Below, in pieces: positions 25,714 to 35,005 of a stretch of 64,000 bases of DNA. Every line of letters begins with the position of its first letter. Position 1 is the stretch's first letter. Origin of the DNA: DATAOG01 sp963757395. Lineage in GTDB: Bacteria; Pseudomonadota; Alphaproteobacteria; Geminicoccales; Geminicoccaceae. The stretch lies in the NCBI GenBank assembly GCA_963757395.1, contig CAVWRK010000008.1:124001-188000 (forward strand). Direction: 5' to 3'. The notes under the pieces are model-generated. The model saw only the letters and a program-made list of their open reading frames with translations, had not been told where the DNA came from and searched no databases. The position numbers and the translations under genes were made by a program.

Positions 25714-26985
25714 ATGGTGAAGCGACCACATTCGTATGAGAAGATCGGTAAATGGCTGATCTTTGTTCTGCCAGTTACATTTATGGTGCCAGCTTTTGTG
25801 TTCTTCGGCGCGCGCGTCCTATGCTGGTTCGACCCAATCCTGCTCGCCTACAATGCGCTCATGATGACTGCCGCGGTTCTGACACCGCCATTGACTGCGA
25901 TCCTCTACGTCAATCAGATGCGTGACGAAAAAGAGCGCCGGCTGATGCGTGATCTCGGCGGCGATCAGGACGAGCATGATGACGATCGACACAAGTTGTT
26001 CGGTGTCATCCGGCGTCGGCTCGATCGCGAGTTCAGGTTTTCGAACTATGGCGGTGCCGTCGTCACGGCGATGCTGGTGACCGCGATGGGTACTGGCATC
26101 CTTCTAATGATGAAGATGACGCCGGTCGATTACCATGAATCAGCGGTAGTAGGCCAAGTCTGTAGTGGCCCTGGCATGCAGGGCGTGGACTTCACCAAGG
26201 GCGCGAGCTTCCTTGTCCTCGCTTCTTTTATGAAGGATATTGGCAATCCGTCAAAGCTATATCCCAATATGATCATCGGACTGGTGGCTTTTCAGTTCGG
26301 TTTTCTCGGCGCCTGGATCAACTTTATCACCCAGCTAGCTCGTGGCTATTTCATGTGCGATCTCACACCCAATACCTTCGTCCATGGCAGCATCCGGATG
26401 GTCACCGCGAGCATTCTTGCCTTGGTTCTCTCGTTTATTATTCCGGCCCTGCCGTTTTTTGGAGACGGAGGCGAGAACGAGACTTTCCTCCGGACGTTGC
26501 CGGTGGTGTCATTCTTCTTCGGTTATTTCCCGAGCAGCGCTCTGCGCGTAATCGAGAACGTCGGCGCCAAGGCGCTCGGTGCGCTGTTGCCTGGCAAGCC
26601 TCTTGACCGATGGACCCCGCTCTCGGCCCTGTCCGGTGTCAGCTACATGCATGAGGTCAGGTTGAGCCGAGAGGGTATCGACAACGTCGAGTACCTGAGC
26701 GAGGCGGACGCCCTGGATCTCGCACTGCGCACCGGCTTCGGTTATCGCCAGCTCGATCAGTGGATCGGCGAAGCCTGGTTACGCAAACATCTGGGCGCAG
26801 ATTACGACGTCTTTGCGAGCGCCACCGGTATCCGAAGTCGGCAAGGTCTGACAATGTTTCTCGAGCAATGGACGCCAACGCCGCCGTTCGGACGGCCCCA
26901 AGAACTGCTGGCTCAGGCGTTGGATGCGAACCTACACAGCAAGCTCGAGGTAATTTGCTCGTTGGTTCGCGAACTCACAAAATAG
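25714..26985 (+). CDS. multi-pass membrane protein of unknown function
   Basis: I do not recognise the family. From ATG 25714 (GGGGTGA upstream) the product has 423 residues with five or six hydrophobic helices, at about 10-38, 44-66, 110-132, 187-210, 227-250 and 262-280. Between helices 2 and 3 lies a charged loop with GGDQDEHDDDRHK. The last 130 residues are soluble and helical, including LSREGIDNVEYLSEADALDL and LRTGFGYRQLDQWIGEAWL, which looks like a helix-hairpin protein-interaction domain. It is paired with the lipase-like gene. Codon use is AT-richer than that of flanking genes, suggesting transfer. Confidence 0.75.
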   Translation: MVKRPHSYEKIGKWLIFVLPVTFMVPAFVFFGARVLCWFDPILLAYNALMMTAAVLTPPLTAILYVNQMRDEKERRLMRDLGGDQDEHDDDRHKLFGVIRRRLDREFRFSNYGGAVVTAMLVTAMGTGILLMMKMTPVDYHESAVVGQVCSGPGMQGVDFTKGASFLVLASFMKDIGNPSKLYPNMIIGLVAFQFGFLGAWINFITQLARGYFMCDLTPNTFVHGSIRMVTASILALVLSFIIPALPFFGDGGENETFLRTLPVVSFFFGYFPSSALRVIENVGAKALGALLPGKPLDRWTPLSALSGVSYMHEVRLSREGIDNVEYLSEADALDLALRTGFGYRQLDQWIGEAWLRKHLGADYDVFASATGIRSRQGLTMFLEQWTPTPPFGRPQELLAQALDANLHSKLEVICSLVRELTK

Positions 26986-27455
26986 CGCCACGGCGCGCCG
27001 CCGTCGGGAAACAAGCGACCCGTAGCCGGCTTGGTGGTAGCGGGCAAGCTTGAATCCGACGGCGCCTTGGCGATCTTTTGCTGCCGGCGCAGCGCTTTCC
27101 GAGCGATAAGGCGGCGGTTGACGGCATGCTCCTGGCGCACGGCATGGGCCATCGCCGCCAAGGCCCGTTTCTATGGCGGCCGATTCGTCGCGCGCTCGCG
27201 CTGTTCCTTGGCGTCCTGCCGCGCCTTGAGAGCGGCTGCCGGCGGATGAGCCGGTCCAGGCCGACGGCGATGTCATCGCCCGCCTGCCGGTCCGGATCGA
27301 GGTGCTGCCGGCGGCGCTCGAGATGATCTTTCCGCCGGGACGTGGCCAGCCCGAAGCGCGCGCCGATCTCGCGGACCAGCCTTCTCCGCGAGCGCCAATT
27401 CTGGCAGGAAGATCGGCGAAGACCGATTGATGAAACCGCCCCGAGGCCGATCGCC
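26986..27455. other. intergenic stretch with possible gene remnants
   Basis: These 470 bases contain no intact gene I can support. On the minus strand two basic, helix-like fragments in different frames can be read (for example LVREIGARFGLATSRR near 27370 and MAHAVRQEHAVNRRLIARKA near 27150). They might be relics of a mobilisation- or recombinase-type gene, but the resemblance is too weak to name. Confidence 0.3.
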
Positions 27456-28178
27456 ATGCCCAAGCCCCGAGCTACGCCCACAGCCCTCAGCTGCCAGATC
27501 TGCGGCAAGTCGGGGACCCGCGCGGCGCTGCTGCCGGCAGCGGTCATCCGGCCCTCGATCGTCGAGCAGATCGAGCGCGCCTTTCCCGCCTGGTCCGCCG
27601 CCGGCTACGTCTGCCTCGACGACCTGAACCGGTTCCGGAGCTCCTACGTCCAGTCGCTGCTCCAGGACGAGAGGGGCGAGATCACCTCGCTCGAGCGCTC
27701 GGTGGTCGAGAGCCTCGCCCGCCACGAGACCCTCGCCCAGGACGTCGAGACCCAGTTCCAAAAGAAGCTCTCGGTCGGTGAGCGGCTCGCCGACCGGATC
27801 GCCGACTTCGGCGGCAGCTGGACCTTCATCCTCTTGTTCGGCGGCGTTATCCTGGTCTGGATCCTGATCAACACGATCTTCCTGCTCGCGCACCCGTTCG
27901 ATCCCTACCCGTTCATCCTGCTCAACCTGCTCCTGTCCTGCCTCGCCGCGATCCAGGCGCCGGTCATCATGATGAGCCAGAACCGGCAGGAGTCGCGCGA
28001 CCGGCTGCGCTCGGAGAACGACTACCGGGTCAACCTCAAGGCCGAGCTCGAGATCCGCCACCTGCACGAGAAGCTCGATCATCTGCTGCAGCACCAGTGG
28101 GAGCGGCTGATGGAGATCCAGCAGATCCAGATCGAGCTGATGAACGAGATCGTCCCCGGCCGCCGGGGCGGCGGCTGA
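27456..28178 (+). CDS. DUF1003 family membrane protein
   Basis: This 240-residue protein (ATG 27456) shows the DUF1003 pattern: RLADRIADFGGSWTFILLF leading into a first membrane helix, HPFDPYPFILLNLLLSCLAA with a second helix, QAPVIMMSQNRQ, and a C-terminal coiled helix (ENDYRVNLKAELEIRHLHEK). An N-terminal CQIC pair could bind a metal. The family is widespread and of unknown function. The long open frame upstream of 27456 is not conserved. Confidence 0.88.
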   Translation: MPKPRATPTALSCQICGKSGTRAALLPAAVIRPSIVEQIERAFPAWSAAGYVCLDDLNRFRSSYVQSLLQDERGEITSLERSVVESLARHETLAQDVETQFQKKLSVGERLADRIADFGGSWTFILLFGGVILVWILINTIFLLAHPFDPYPFILLNLLLSCLAAIQAPVIMMSQNRQESRDRLRSENDYRVNLKAELEIRHLHEKLDHLLQHQWERLMEIQQIQIELMNEIVPGRRGGG

Positions 28179-28306
28179 AGCTCACCGGCGATCGATCGGC
28201 CCCGGTCGTCGAACGGCGGCGCCGGCCGTGCTGCTTGCCGTGATCACCACGACCGGCCCGCCCCCTCGGCGCGACGGCTCGCCCGATTGCCGCCGCGCCG
28301 CGCGCG

Positions 28307-28729
28307 TTACATCATCTTCTTGAGCATCGCCTCGACCTCGCCGGCATCCTTTTGCGCCGCTGCCAGCTCGGTCGCCTTGAGTCCGGCCCGCGCCTTGTCG
28401 AGCGGCGCCTGGAGAGCCTTCTTCTGGGCGGCGTCGCTGTCCGGGATGGCGCCGTTGCCGAGGTCCTTGCACGGGTTGAGCGCCTTGGCATCGAAGGTCT
28501 TGCCCTTGGGGCCGACCAGGCAGTTGATCGTGTGGTGCAGGTGGGTGTGGACCATCTTGAGCTCGGTCGCGGCCTGGGCGTAGCCAGCGTGCTGCTCGGC
28601 GGTCGCGATCTCCTGCTTGACGTCCGCTTTCATCTCCGCCGCCGCGGCGGCGGTGACCACCAGAAACGAGAGGCCCATGCCGGCGGCACCGAGGCCGGCC
28701 CACATCGAGAGACTACCCTTGCTGGTCAT
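28307..28729 (-). CDS. small exported His-rich protein
   Basis: This 140-residue protein has a very good ribosome site (AAGGAGG) and a signal peptide (LGAAGMGLSFLVVTAAAAA). The mature part is helical: KADVKQEIATAEQHAGYAQA, then MVHTHLHHTINCLVGPKG, a His-rich segment with one Cys, a second Cys in NPCKDLGNG, and a Lys/Ala-rich end. The two cysteines and clustered His could bind a metal or heme, though no CxxCH is present. Family not recognised. It stands alone downstream of the amino-acid transporter, on the opposite strand to the DUF1003 gene. Confidence 0.75.
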   Translation of the reverse strand: MTSKGSLSMWAGLGAAGMGLSFLVVTAAAAAEMKADVKQEIATAEQHAGYAQAATELKMVHTHLHHTINCLVGPKGKTFDAKALNPCKDLGNGAIPDSDAAQKKALQAPLDKARAGLKATELAAAQKDAGEVEAMLKKMM

Positions 28730-28869
28730 CGTCCTGCCTCCTTGGGGGCTTCATGGGAAGCCGCTGCCGAGCAGAAGAGTTATGCCGACCTGGCGCTCGG
28801 GCCAGGGCCCCATGGCGCTGCATCGACCGCCGGTCGAAGGTCAGGTCTTCCAGCCCCTGCGCGTTTGGG

Positions 28870-29547
28870 TCACCGGCCGGCGCCCATCCGCGCCTCGAGA
28901 TACTCGGCCGCGCGCATCAAGGGAAAGCTCATGATGTAATAGAAAACGGCGGCCAGCACGAAGGCGTGCATCGGCAGGAAGGACGACGACGCCAGGTCCT
29001 TTGCCCGCAGCATCAGCTCTGGTGCTGCGATGATCGAGCAGAGTGCTGTCTCCTTGAGCAGGCCGACCGCGTAGTTCGCGATCGGCGGCACGACCACCCG
29101 GATCGCCTGGGGCAGGATGATCCAGCGCATCGCCCGGGCGGGGGTCATGCCGAGCGAGAGGGCGGCCTCCATCTGGCCGCGGTGCAGGGATTCGATGCCC
29201 GAGCGGAAGACCTCGGCGAGGAACGCGCCGCCGTGGATGCCAAGCCCCAGGATCGCAGCGGTGTAGGACGAGATGACCAGGATGTCGTAGCCGGTCTCGG
29301 GCAGCGAGAAGTAGATCCAATAGAGGATCACCAGCACCGGCACGCCGCGGAAGAAGCCGATGTAGACCCGGGCCAAGCCACGCAGCAGCGCGAACCGGGA
29401 AATCCGCAGCAGTGCTACCACGAGGCCGATCGCGCAGGCGAGGCAGAACGCGGCCAGCATCAGCTCGAGCGTGCTGAGCGAGGCGATGCCCATCTCGACG
29501 ATCCAGTCGCCGAGATGGTTCTTGTAGCCGGCGAGGAACTGGAGCAC
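28870..29547 (-). CDS. polar amino-acid ABC transporter permease
   Basis: This 225-residue His/Glu/Gln-type permease has about five membrane helices. The loop that docks on the ATPase reads EVFRSGIESLHRGQMEAALSLGMTPARAMRWIILPQA, the classic EAA motif, shown here only as a span near residues 112-148. Earlier segments FFRGVPVLVILYWIYF and LGIHGGAFLAEVF are also typical. It is the last gene of the four-gene uptake operon and starts 2 bases after the previous permease stop. The two permeases share the same EAA loop, so they probably form a heterodimer. Confidence 0.93.
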   Translation of the reverse strand: MLQFLAGYKNHLGDWIVEMGIASLSTLELMLAAFCLACAIGLVVALLRISRFALLRGLARVYIGFFRGVPVLVILYWIYFSLPETGYDILVISSYTAAILGLGIHGGAFLAEVFRSGIESLHRGQMEAALSLGMTPARAMRWIILPQAIRVVVPPIANYAVGLLKETALCSIIAAPELMLRAKDLASSSFLPMHAFVLAAVFYYIMSFPLMRAAEYLEARMGAGR

Positions 29548-29549
29548 CG

Positions 29550-30227
29550 CTACTGCCAGCGCCGCCTGGCGCGCTCGAAGCGGCGGACGACGTAGGACAG
29601 CGGCAGCGTCAGCGCCAGATAGAAGAACGCGCAGACCAGGTAGATCTGGCCGCTGATCGCGTGCATGAAGGTCGCCTGGACCAGGCGCCTGGCCTCGAAC
29701 ATGATCTCGGGAGCCGCGATGGTCGAGATGATCGCGGTGTCCTTGACCAGGCCGATCGCGTAGTTGCCGAGCGGCGGCAGCATGATCCGGATCGCCTGCG
29801 GCAGGATGATGAAGCGCATCGCCTTGGCGGGCGTCATGCCGAGCGTCAGCGCCGCCTCCATCTGGCCGCGATGCAGGGCCTCGATCCCGGCCCGGTAGAT
29901 CTCGCCGACGTAGGCCGCGCCGTTGATGCCGAGGCCGATGATCGAAGCGCTGACCGGGTCGAACTCGAGGCCGATGTCGGAGAGGCCGAAATAGATGATG
30001 AACAGCTGGACCAGGGCCGGCGTGCCGCGGAACACGTCGGTGTAGGCCAGCGCGATCCAGCGGATTGGCCGGATCGGCGAGATCCGCATCAGCGCGACCA
30101 GGAGACCGAGCAGGAGCGCCACGACCAGGGCGCCTGCGGTGACCCGCACGGTCATGCCGGTCGCGTGCCAGAGGACCGGCAGGATCTCGGGCAGCCAGCG
30201 CCAGAGCTTGGTCCAGAACTCGAGCAT
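29550..30227 (-). CDS. polar amino-acid ABC transporter permease
   Basis: Paralogue of the next gene downstream, also 225 residues, with FRGTPALVQLFIIYFGLSD near residue 70, YVGEIYRAGIEALHRGQME near 110 and GMTPAKAMRFIILPQAIRIM near 135. These are the conserved permease and EAA-loop motifs of the polar amino-acid uptake (HAAT) family. It lies between the ATPase (11 bases upstream) and the second permease (2 bases downstream), so all four genes are one transcript. Confidence 0.93.
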   Translation of the reverse strand: MLEFWTKLWRWLPEILPVLWHATGMTVRVTAGALVVALLLGLLVALMRISPIRPIRWIALAYTDVFRGTPALVQLFIIYFGLSDIGLEFDPVSASIIGLGINGAAYVGEIYRAGIEALHRGQMEAALTLGMTPAKAMRFIILPQAIRIMLPPLGNYAIGLVKDTAIISTIAAPEIMFEARRLVQATFMHAISGQIYLVCAFFYLALTLPLSYVVRRFERARRRWQ

Positions 30228-30238
30228 CGGCCGCCGGG

Positions 30239-31006
30239 CTAGCGCTCGAGGATCTGGCGGAGGAAGGCGCGGGTGCGCTCGTGGGTCGGGTCCTTGAGGA
30301 TCTGCTCGGGTCGGCCCTGCTCGACGATCTGGCCGCCGTCCATGAAGATCACCCGGTCCGAGACCTCGGCCGCGAACTGGATCTCGTGGGTGACGATCAG
30401 CATGGTGCTGCCTTCATGGGCGAGCTCGCGCATGACCTTGAGGACCTCGCCGATCAGCTCCGGATCGAGCGCCGAGGTCGCCTCGTCGAACAGCATCAGC
30501 TTCGGCTGCATCGCGAGCACGCGGGCGATCGCGACCCGTTGCTGCTGGCCACCCGAGAGGCGCTCGGGATATTCGGCCGCCTTGTGGGCGAGCCCGACCT
30601 TCTCGAGCATCGCCATCGCCAGCGCCTCGGCCTCGGGCCTGGCGACCCCGAGCACCCGCCGGGGCGCGACGCTGACGTTGTCGAGGGCGCTGAGGTGGGG
30701 AAAAAGGTTGAAGCGCTGGAAGACGAAGCCGATCTCGGCGCGCTCGCGGGCGAGGTCGCGGTCGCTCAGGTGGACATACTTGCCGCCCGTCTCCTTCTCG
30801 CCGATCAGCGTGCCGTCGACCCAGATGTGGCCCGAGGTCGGCTTCTCGAGGTAGTTGACGCAGCGCAAGAGCGTCGTCTTGCCGGAACCGCTCGGGCCGA
30901 TGATCGAGAGCTTCTCGCCGCGCTCGACCTCGATGCTGACGCCCTTCAGGACCTCGAGCGCGCCGAAGCTCTTGTGCAGGTCGACGATCCTGAGCAGGGG
31001 GGTCAT
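30239..31006 (-). CDS. polar amino-acid ABC transporter ATP-binding protein
   Basis: This 255-residue ABC ATPase of the GlnQ/HisP type has Walker A GPSGSGKTTLLRC near residue 38, Q-loop FVFQRFNLFPHLSALDNV, signature RLSGGQQQRVAIARVLA near 160, Walker B LMLFDEATSALDPEL and switch His in LIVTHEIQFA. ATG 31006 is the family start; the frame is open further upstream by chance. It powers uptake by the adjoining permeases. All motifs are intact. Confidence 0.96.
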   Translation of the reverse strand: MTPLLRIVDLHKSFGALEVLKGVSIEVERGEKLSIIGPSGSGKTTLLRCVNYLEKPTSGHIWVDGTLIGEKETGGKYVHLSDRDLARERAEIGFVFQRFNLFPHLSALDNVSVAPRRVLGVARPEAEALAMAMLEKVGLAHKAAEYPERLSGGQQQRVAIARVLAMQPKLMLFDEATSALDPELIGEVLKVMRELAHEGSTMLIVTHEIQFAAEVSDRVIFMDGGQIVEQGRPEQILKDPTHERTRAFLRQILER

Positions 31007-31100
31007 GCGGTCATGGGGACGCTCGATGAGTGGCTGCCGGCATGACCCGGGCGGTCCTGCCGGCAGCCTCACGCAGTCGCTGGGCTCGTGACGGGCCCGT

Positions 31101-32000
31101 CTAGAAGCAGTGGTCGCCGCTCGGCGCCACCCAGTCTTTCGGCCGGTCGACCCCGTTGCGCAGGTTCTCGCCCTGGGGCGGCGGCGTGAACCAGCTCCTG
31201 TCGCCCAGACCATACTTGGCCATGACTTTGACATTGGTGCAGTCGGCCCAGATCTTGGCGATCTGTTCATTGAAGGCGTCGTGGAGCTCTTTTTCCTCAG
31301 GATCGATGCCGAAGATCACGTTGTAGACCTGAGACATGATCGGGTATTTGTCGGCCTCGGGCTGCAGCGGCACCTGATGGAGCTTCCAGTCGGGGTTCTG
31401 CTGGATCGCCAGCTGCATCAGAGGCGGGTCGAGGATCGCCATGTCGACCCGGCCGGCGATCAGGTCGCGGAGCGCGCCGTCGGTGGTGTCGTAGAGCTTG
31501 ACCTCGCCGATGCCCTCGACGCTCTTGAGCTCGGGGACCAGCGTGAAGCCCGAGACGGTGGCGACGCTGCGACCCTTCATGTCCTCGAAGGTCGACCAGT
31601 TGGTGTCCTCCTTCTGGGCGAGCAGCGTGCCGAAATAGTAGATCGGGTCGGTCAGCAGCATGATCTCGGAGCGCGCGGCGATCCAGCCCATGGCGCCGTG
31701 CATGATGTCGACCTTGCCCTGCTTGGTCGACTGGATCTCGGCCGACCACTCCATCATGTGCGGCACGACCTCGAGCCCGAGGCGGCCGGCGATCAGGACC
31801 ATCAGATCGCCGTCGGTGCCGATCAGCTTGCCGTCCTCGAGGCCGGTCATCGGCATGTCGCCGTTGAGCGCGACGTTCAGCTTGCCCGGCTCGATGGTCT
31901 TGGGCGGTGCGGCCCCGGCGCTGGCGCCCGCCAGCAGCAAGGCGATACCGCCGACGCCGAGCGCCAAGGCGCCGGCGCTTATCCGTCTGGCACGATCCAT
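31101..32000 (-). CDS. family 3 solute-binding protein of the amino-acid ABC transporter
   Basis: This 299-residue exported protein (ATG 32000, GGGAGG upstream) has a signal peptide (ISAGALALGVGGIALLLAG) and a bacterial SBP family 3 fold: LNVALNGDMPMTG, DGDLMVLIAGRLGLEV, DIMHGAMGWIAARSEIMLLT and VDMAILDPPLMQLAIQ. It binds the substrate in the periplasm and delivers it to the permeases. The ligand is probably an amino acid or amine; it cannot be specified. It is the first gene of the operon and divergent from the REC-EAL gene. Confidence 0.93.
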   Translation of the reverse strand: MDRARRISAGALALGVGGIALLLAGASAGAAPPKTIEPGKLNVALNGDMPMTGLEDGKLIGTDGDLMVLIAGRLGLEVVPHMMEWSAEIQSTKQGKVDIMHGAMGWIAARSEIMLLTDPIYYFGTLLAQKEDTNWSTFEDMKGRSVATVSGFTLVPELKSVEGIGEVKLYDTTDGALRDLIAGRVDMAILDPPLMQLAIQQNPDWKLHQVPLQPEADKYPIMSQVYNVIFGIDPEEKELHDAFNEQIAKIWADCTNVKVMAKYGLGDRSWFTPPPQGENLRNGVDRPKDWVAPSGDHCF

Positions 32001-32225
32001 GGTGAAGCCTCCCTGGCTCAGTTGCTTGCCGGCCATTCTGGGTTCGGCGGGCAGGTCCGTCAACGCCTACCGCCACGCGGCCTGGCCAAGCCCGGCAAGG
32101 ATCATGCCGCCGGCATCTTCGCGCCTGCCCGCCGACGTCAGCCACCCGGGATCTGTTCACGCCCTCGAAACCGAGGTCCGTTACCATCGTCGTCGACGAG
32201 CTCCAACTGCACCGGACCGTGATCA

Positions 32226-33494
32226 TTGGACGGCCTGAGCGCCCATCGCATCATCATCGTCGATGACGATCCCAGCGTCGGTACTGCGATCAAGGAGGTT
32301 GCGGAGCGGCGCGGCTTGGCCGTCGCTTGGGTCACCGACTTGCATCAGCTCCGCGAGATCTATCAATCCTTCGCACCATCTCTGGTGTTTCTCGACCTGC
32401 ACCTGCCGGGTGGCGAGGACGGCGTCGAACTGCTGCGGTTCCTGGCGCAGCAGGGCCGCCGCCCGAAGCTCATCCTGATGAGCGGTTCTGGCGCGAAGGT
32501 GCTCAGCACCGTCGCCAGGCTGGCCCGCTTCCACGGTCTCGATCTGATCTCGGCGCTCGAAAAGCCGATTGCGCCAGCAGACCTCGAACAGCTGCTCGCT
32601 CAAGCGTGCGGCTGTGACCGGCTGATCGAGGAAGGCGACCTGCGGGCCGCGCTGGCAAGCGGCGAGCTGACGCTGCATTATCAGCCCAAGGTCAATCTTC
32701 AGTCGTCCTCGACTTGCGCGATCGACGCGGTCGAGGCCCTGATCCGGTGGCCGCACCCGAAGTACGGCGATCTCCGCCCGGACCAGTTCCTGCCCCTCGT
32801 CGGCGCCTTCGGCATGTTCAAGGAACTCACGGACTTCGTGGTTCTGGAGGCCGCCACACAGGCCAGACGCTGGCATGAAGCCGGTCTGAACCTGACCGTA
32901 GCGATCAACCTGCCTGCAGAACTCCTCGGTGATCTGGAACTGGCGGATCGCATCGACCACTGTCTTCGGTCGCTCAAGCTACCGAGCTCGCAGCTGGTGC
33001 TGGAAGTCACCGAGAGCGGTGTGATGGCAGACCTTGCCAAGGCGATGGAGACGCTGACGCGCTTGCGGCTCAAAGGGCTGATGTTGTCGATGGACGATTT
33101 CGGCACCGGGTACTCGTCACTCGTGCAGCTGTATCAGTTGCCGTTCAGCGAGCTGAAGATCGACCGGGCCTTCATCGTCGACCTGACCCGAAGCACGGAA
33201 GCGCAGATCATCGTGCGGTCGGTCATCGATCTCGCTCACAATCTTGGCATGCAGGTGTGCGCCGAAGGCCTCGAGGACGCGGGGGCCGTCGAGATTCTGC
33301 AGGCTTGGGGCTGCGAGCGCGCCCAGGGCTTCCTCTTTGCTCCGGCCCTGCCCAGCGCCAGACTGGAGGCGCTGCTTCGCGATCAGGAGGGGACGCTGCG
33401 GCGCGCCGCCGGGCCGAACGCGCATTCGCTCGGCTCCGGCCATGATCAGACTGGCCGGGCGTCGGGGGCCACGCCCGAGGCGGGCCTCCGCTGA
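32226..33494 (+). CDS. response regulator with EAL domain (c-di-GMP phosphodiesterase)
   Basis: This 422-residue protein starts at TTG 32226; no ATG is available before the receiver domain. Residues 5-120 form a receiver (IIIVDDDPSVG, phospho-Asp in VFLDLHLPG, Lys in ALEKPI). Residues 140-385 form an EAL domain with a full catalytic set: VEALIRW, VAINLPAEL, LEVTESG, SMDDFGTGYSSL, ELKIDRAF, VCAEGLED and AQGFLFAP. It should hydrolyse c-di-GMP when phosphorylated. It reads towards the signalling and secretion block at 33.6-49.6 kb, so control of that system is plausible but inferred. Confidence 0.92.
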   Translation: MDGLSAHRIIIVDDDPSVGTAIKEVAERRGLAVAWVTDLHQLREIYQSFAPSLVFLDLHLPGGEDGVELLRFLAQQGRRPKLILMSGSGAKVLSTVARLARFHGLDLISALEKPIAPADLEQLLAQACGCDRLIEEGDLRAALASGELTLHYQPKVNLQSSSTCAIDAVEALIRWPHPKYGDLRPDQFLPLVGAFGMFKELTDFVVLEAATQARRWHEAGLNLTVAINLPAELLGDLELADRIDHCLRSLKLPSSQLVLEVTESGVMADLAKAMETLTRLRLKGLMLSMDDFGTGYSSLVQLYQLPFSELKIDRAFIVDLTRSTEAQIIVRSVIDLAHNLGMQVCAEGLEDAGAVEILQAWGCERAQGFLFAPALPSARLEALLRDQEGTLRRAAGPNAHSLGSGHDQTGRASGATPEAGLR

Positions 33495-33629
33495 CGTCGG
33501 CACGCCGTCGTCTTGCGGGTGCCCTTGATGCGCGTCAACGCTGGGCCCCACGGGCCCTCGCGCCGATCCCGATCGCTTCCAACCTTGCTGCCCGGCAGCC
33601 GGAGCACGGCGCTGGCGTGGCTCTGGCGG

Positions 33630-34481
33630 TCACGCGCCGGCCTCGACCTTGGTCCGCATCGGGACATGGCGCTCGAGCTCTGCCAGCAGCATCGGGAACT
33701 CGATGGGCTTGTGCAGATAGACCGAAGCCCCGCAACGGCCGAGCATGTCCCGCTCATGGGCCACGTCGGGGCTGCCGTCGAACGTCCAGCCGGTCATCAC
33801 GATGATCGGAACGTCGCGCAAGGCCTCTTCTTTCTTGAGGCGCAGCAGGAAGTACTCGGCGCTGCCCTCGGGCATGCTGTAGTCGGTGACGATCACGTCG
33901 GGCTTGATGCTGAGCGCCGTGTACAGGGCGTCGCGGCCTCCGGTCTCGGTCGCCACGTCGACGTCATAGGCGCGCAGGCGAATCTGGAGCCCGCGCAGGA
34001 GATCGCGATCATCGTCGACGATCAGGATCTTGGGCCGGCCGGCGAGCGGCGGCTGCCCGCTCGGCTCGGGCGCGGACGGGGGCGCGGACGGCGCGGGCGC
34101 CGGACCGCAGGGCGCCGCAGCGCCAACCCCGGTCAGCACCGAGGCGAGCGTGGCCTGCAGCTCCTTGACGGTCGCCGTGCAATGGGCGTCGAGCGAGGCG
34201 CATCCGCCGATCGCATCGGCGCTCGCGCCGTCGATCAGGAGCAGCACCTCGACCTGCGCCAGTCGGGCCTGCTGCTTGAGCTTGCGGCAAAGGCTCACGC
34301 CGTCGACGCCGGGTAGCCCGGCATCGTAGACGATGATCTCGGGGCCGCTGGCGAGCGCGGCCATCAGCACATCGAGGCCATCGTCCATCACCCGCGCCTC
34401 GACCCCGTGTGCAGCGCACAGCGCCGCGCAGTCCTGGCCCCAGCTCGCCGTGGTCGCGATGATCGCACGTCTTGTCGGCAT
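33630..34481 (-). CDS. double-receiver response regulator, first receiver degenerate
   Basis: The protein has 283 residues. The N-terminal receiver-like domain (1-115) keeps the phospho-Asp region IIVYDAGLPGVDG but lacks the acidic pair at its first strand (AIIATTASW), so it may not be phosphorylated. A Pro/Ala linker (about 120-145) leads to a complete receiver: ILIVDDDRDLLRG, VIVTDYSMPEG, IIVMTGWTF and YLHKPIEF. There is no output domain. It is probably an intermediate or sink for the kinases encoded upstream on the same strand. Confidence 0.87.
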   Translation of the reverse strand: MPTRRAIIATTASWGQDCAALCAAHGVEARVMDDGLDVLMAALASGPEIIVYDAGLPGVDGVSLCRKLKQQARLAQVEVLLLIDGASADAIGGCASLDAHCTATVKELQATLASVLTGVGAAAPCGPAPAPSAPPSAPEPSGQPPLAGRPKILIVDDDRDLLRGLQIRLRAYDVDVATETGGRDALYTALSIKPDVIVTDYSMPEGSAEYFLLRLKKEEALRDVPIIVMTGWTFDGSPDVAHERDMLGRCGASVYLHKPIEFPMLLAELERHVPMRTKVEAGA

Positions 34482-34513
34482 GTCCTGTCGTCCTTGCCAG
34501 TGTCGAGGATGCG

Positions 34514-34981
34514 TCAGCGGCCGACCGCCTGCTCCACCGCCTCCACCAGAATCACGCTGTCGTACGGCTTCTCGATGAAATAGCCGGCGCCCAGGCGCAG
34601 CGCCGTGCGCTTGTCGTCCTCGGCCATGAAGGCCGACAGCAGGATGACCGGGATCCGCCTCATCCGGGCTTCGCGTCGCATCTCGGTCAGCATCGTCAGG
34701 CCGTCCATCAGCGGCATGCGCATGTCGAGGATGATCGCATCGGGCGGGCTCTCCAGAGCCGCCTGGAGTCCCGCCTCACCATTGCCGGCGACGGTCACCG
34801 CGTAGCCGGACTGTCTCAGACGAAGCTTGACCGCGCGCGCGATCTCCTTGTCGTCGTCGACCAGAAGAACGCGCGCCCTGGCCACAACCGACAATGCCGG
34901 GCGCCTTGGCGGCAGCGGCAGGCCTGGGTCCTGGGCGGACATCGGTGGGTCAAAGCGATCGACTGCGGTCGGGCTGGGCAT
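34514..34981 (-). CDS. single-domain response regulator
   Basis: The protein has 155 residues: a Pro-rich N-terminal tail of about 35 residues, then one receiver domain with VLLVDDDKEIARAV, phospho-site AIILDMRMPLMDG, VILLSAFMAED and FIEKPYDS. There is no output domain. It lies 24 bases after the sensor kinase stop and 32 bases before the double-receiver gene, so the three probably form one transcript and one phosphorelay. Confidence 0.9.
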   Translation of the reverse strand: MPSPTAVDRFDPPMSAQDPGLPLPPRRPALSVVARARVLLVDDDKEIARAVKLRLRQSGYAVTVAGNGEAGLQAALESPPDAIILDMRMPLMDGLTMLTEMRREARMRRIPVILLSAFMAEDDKRTALRLGAGYFIEKPYDSVILVEAVEQAVGR

Positions 34982-35005
34982 CGCGTTTCCTCCTGGCTGG
35001 GGTCG

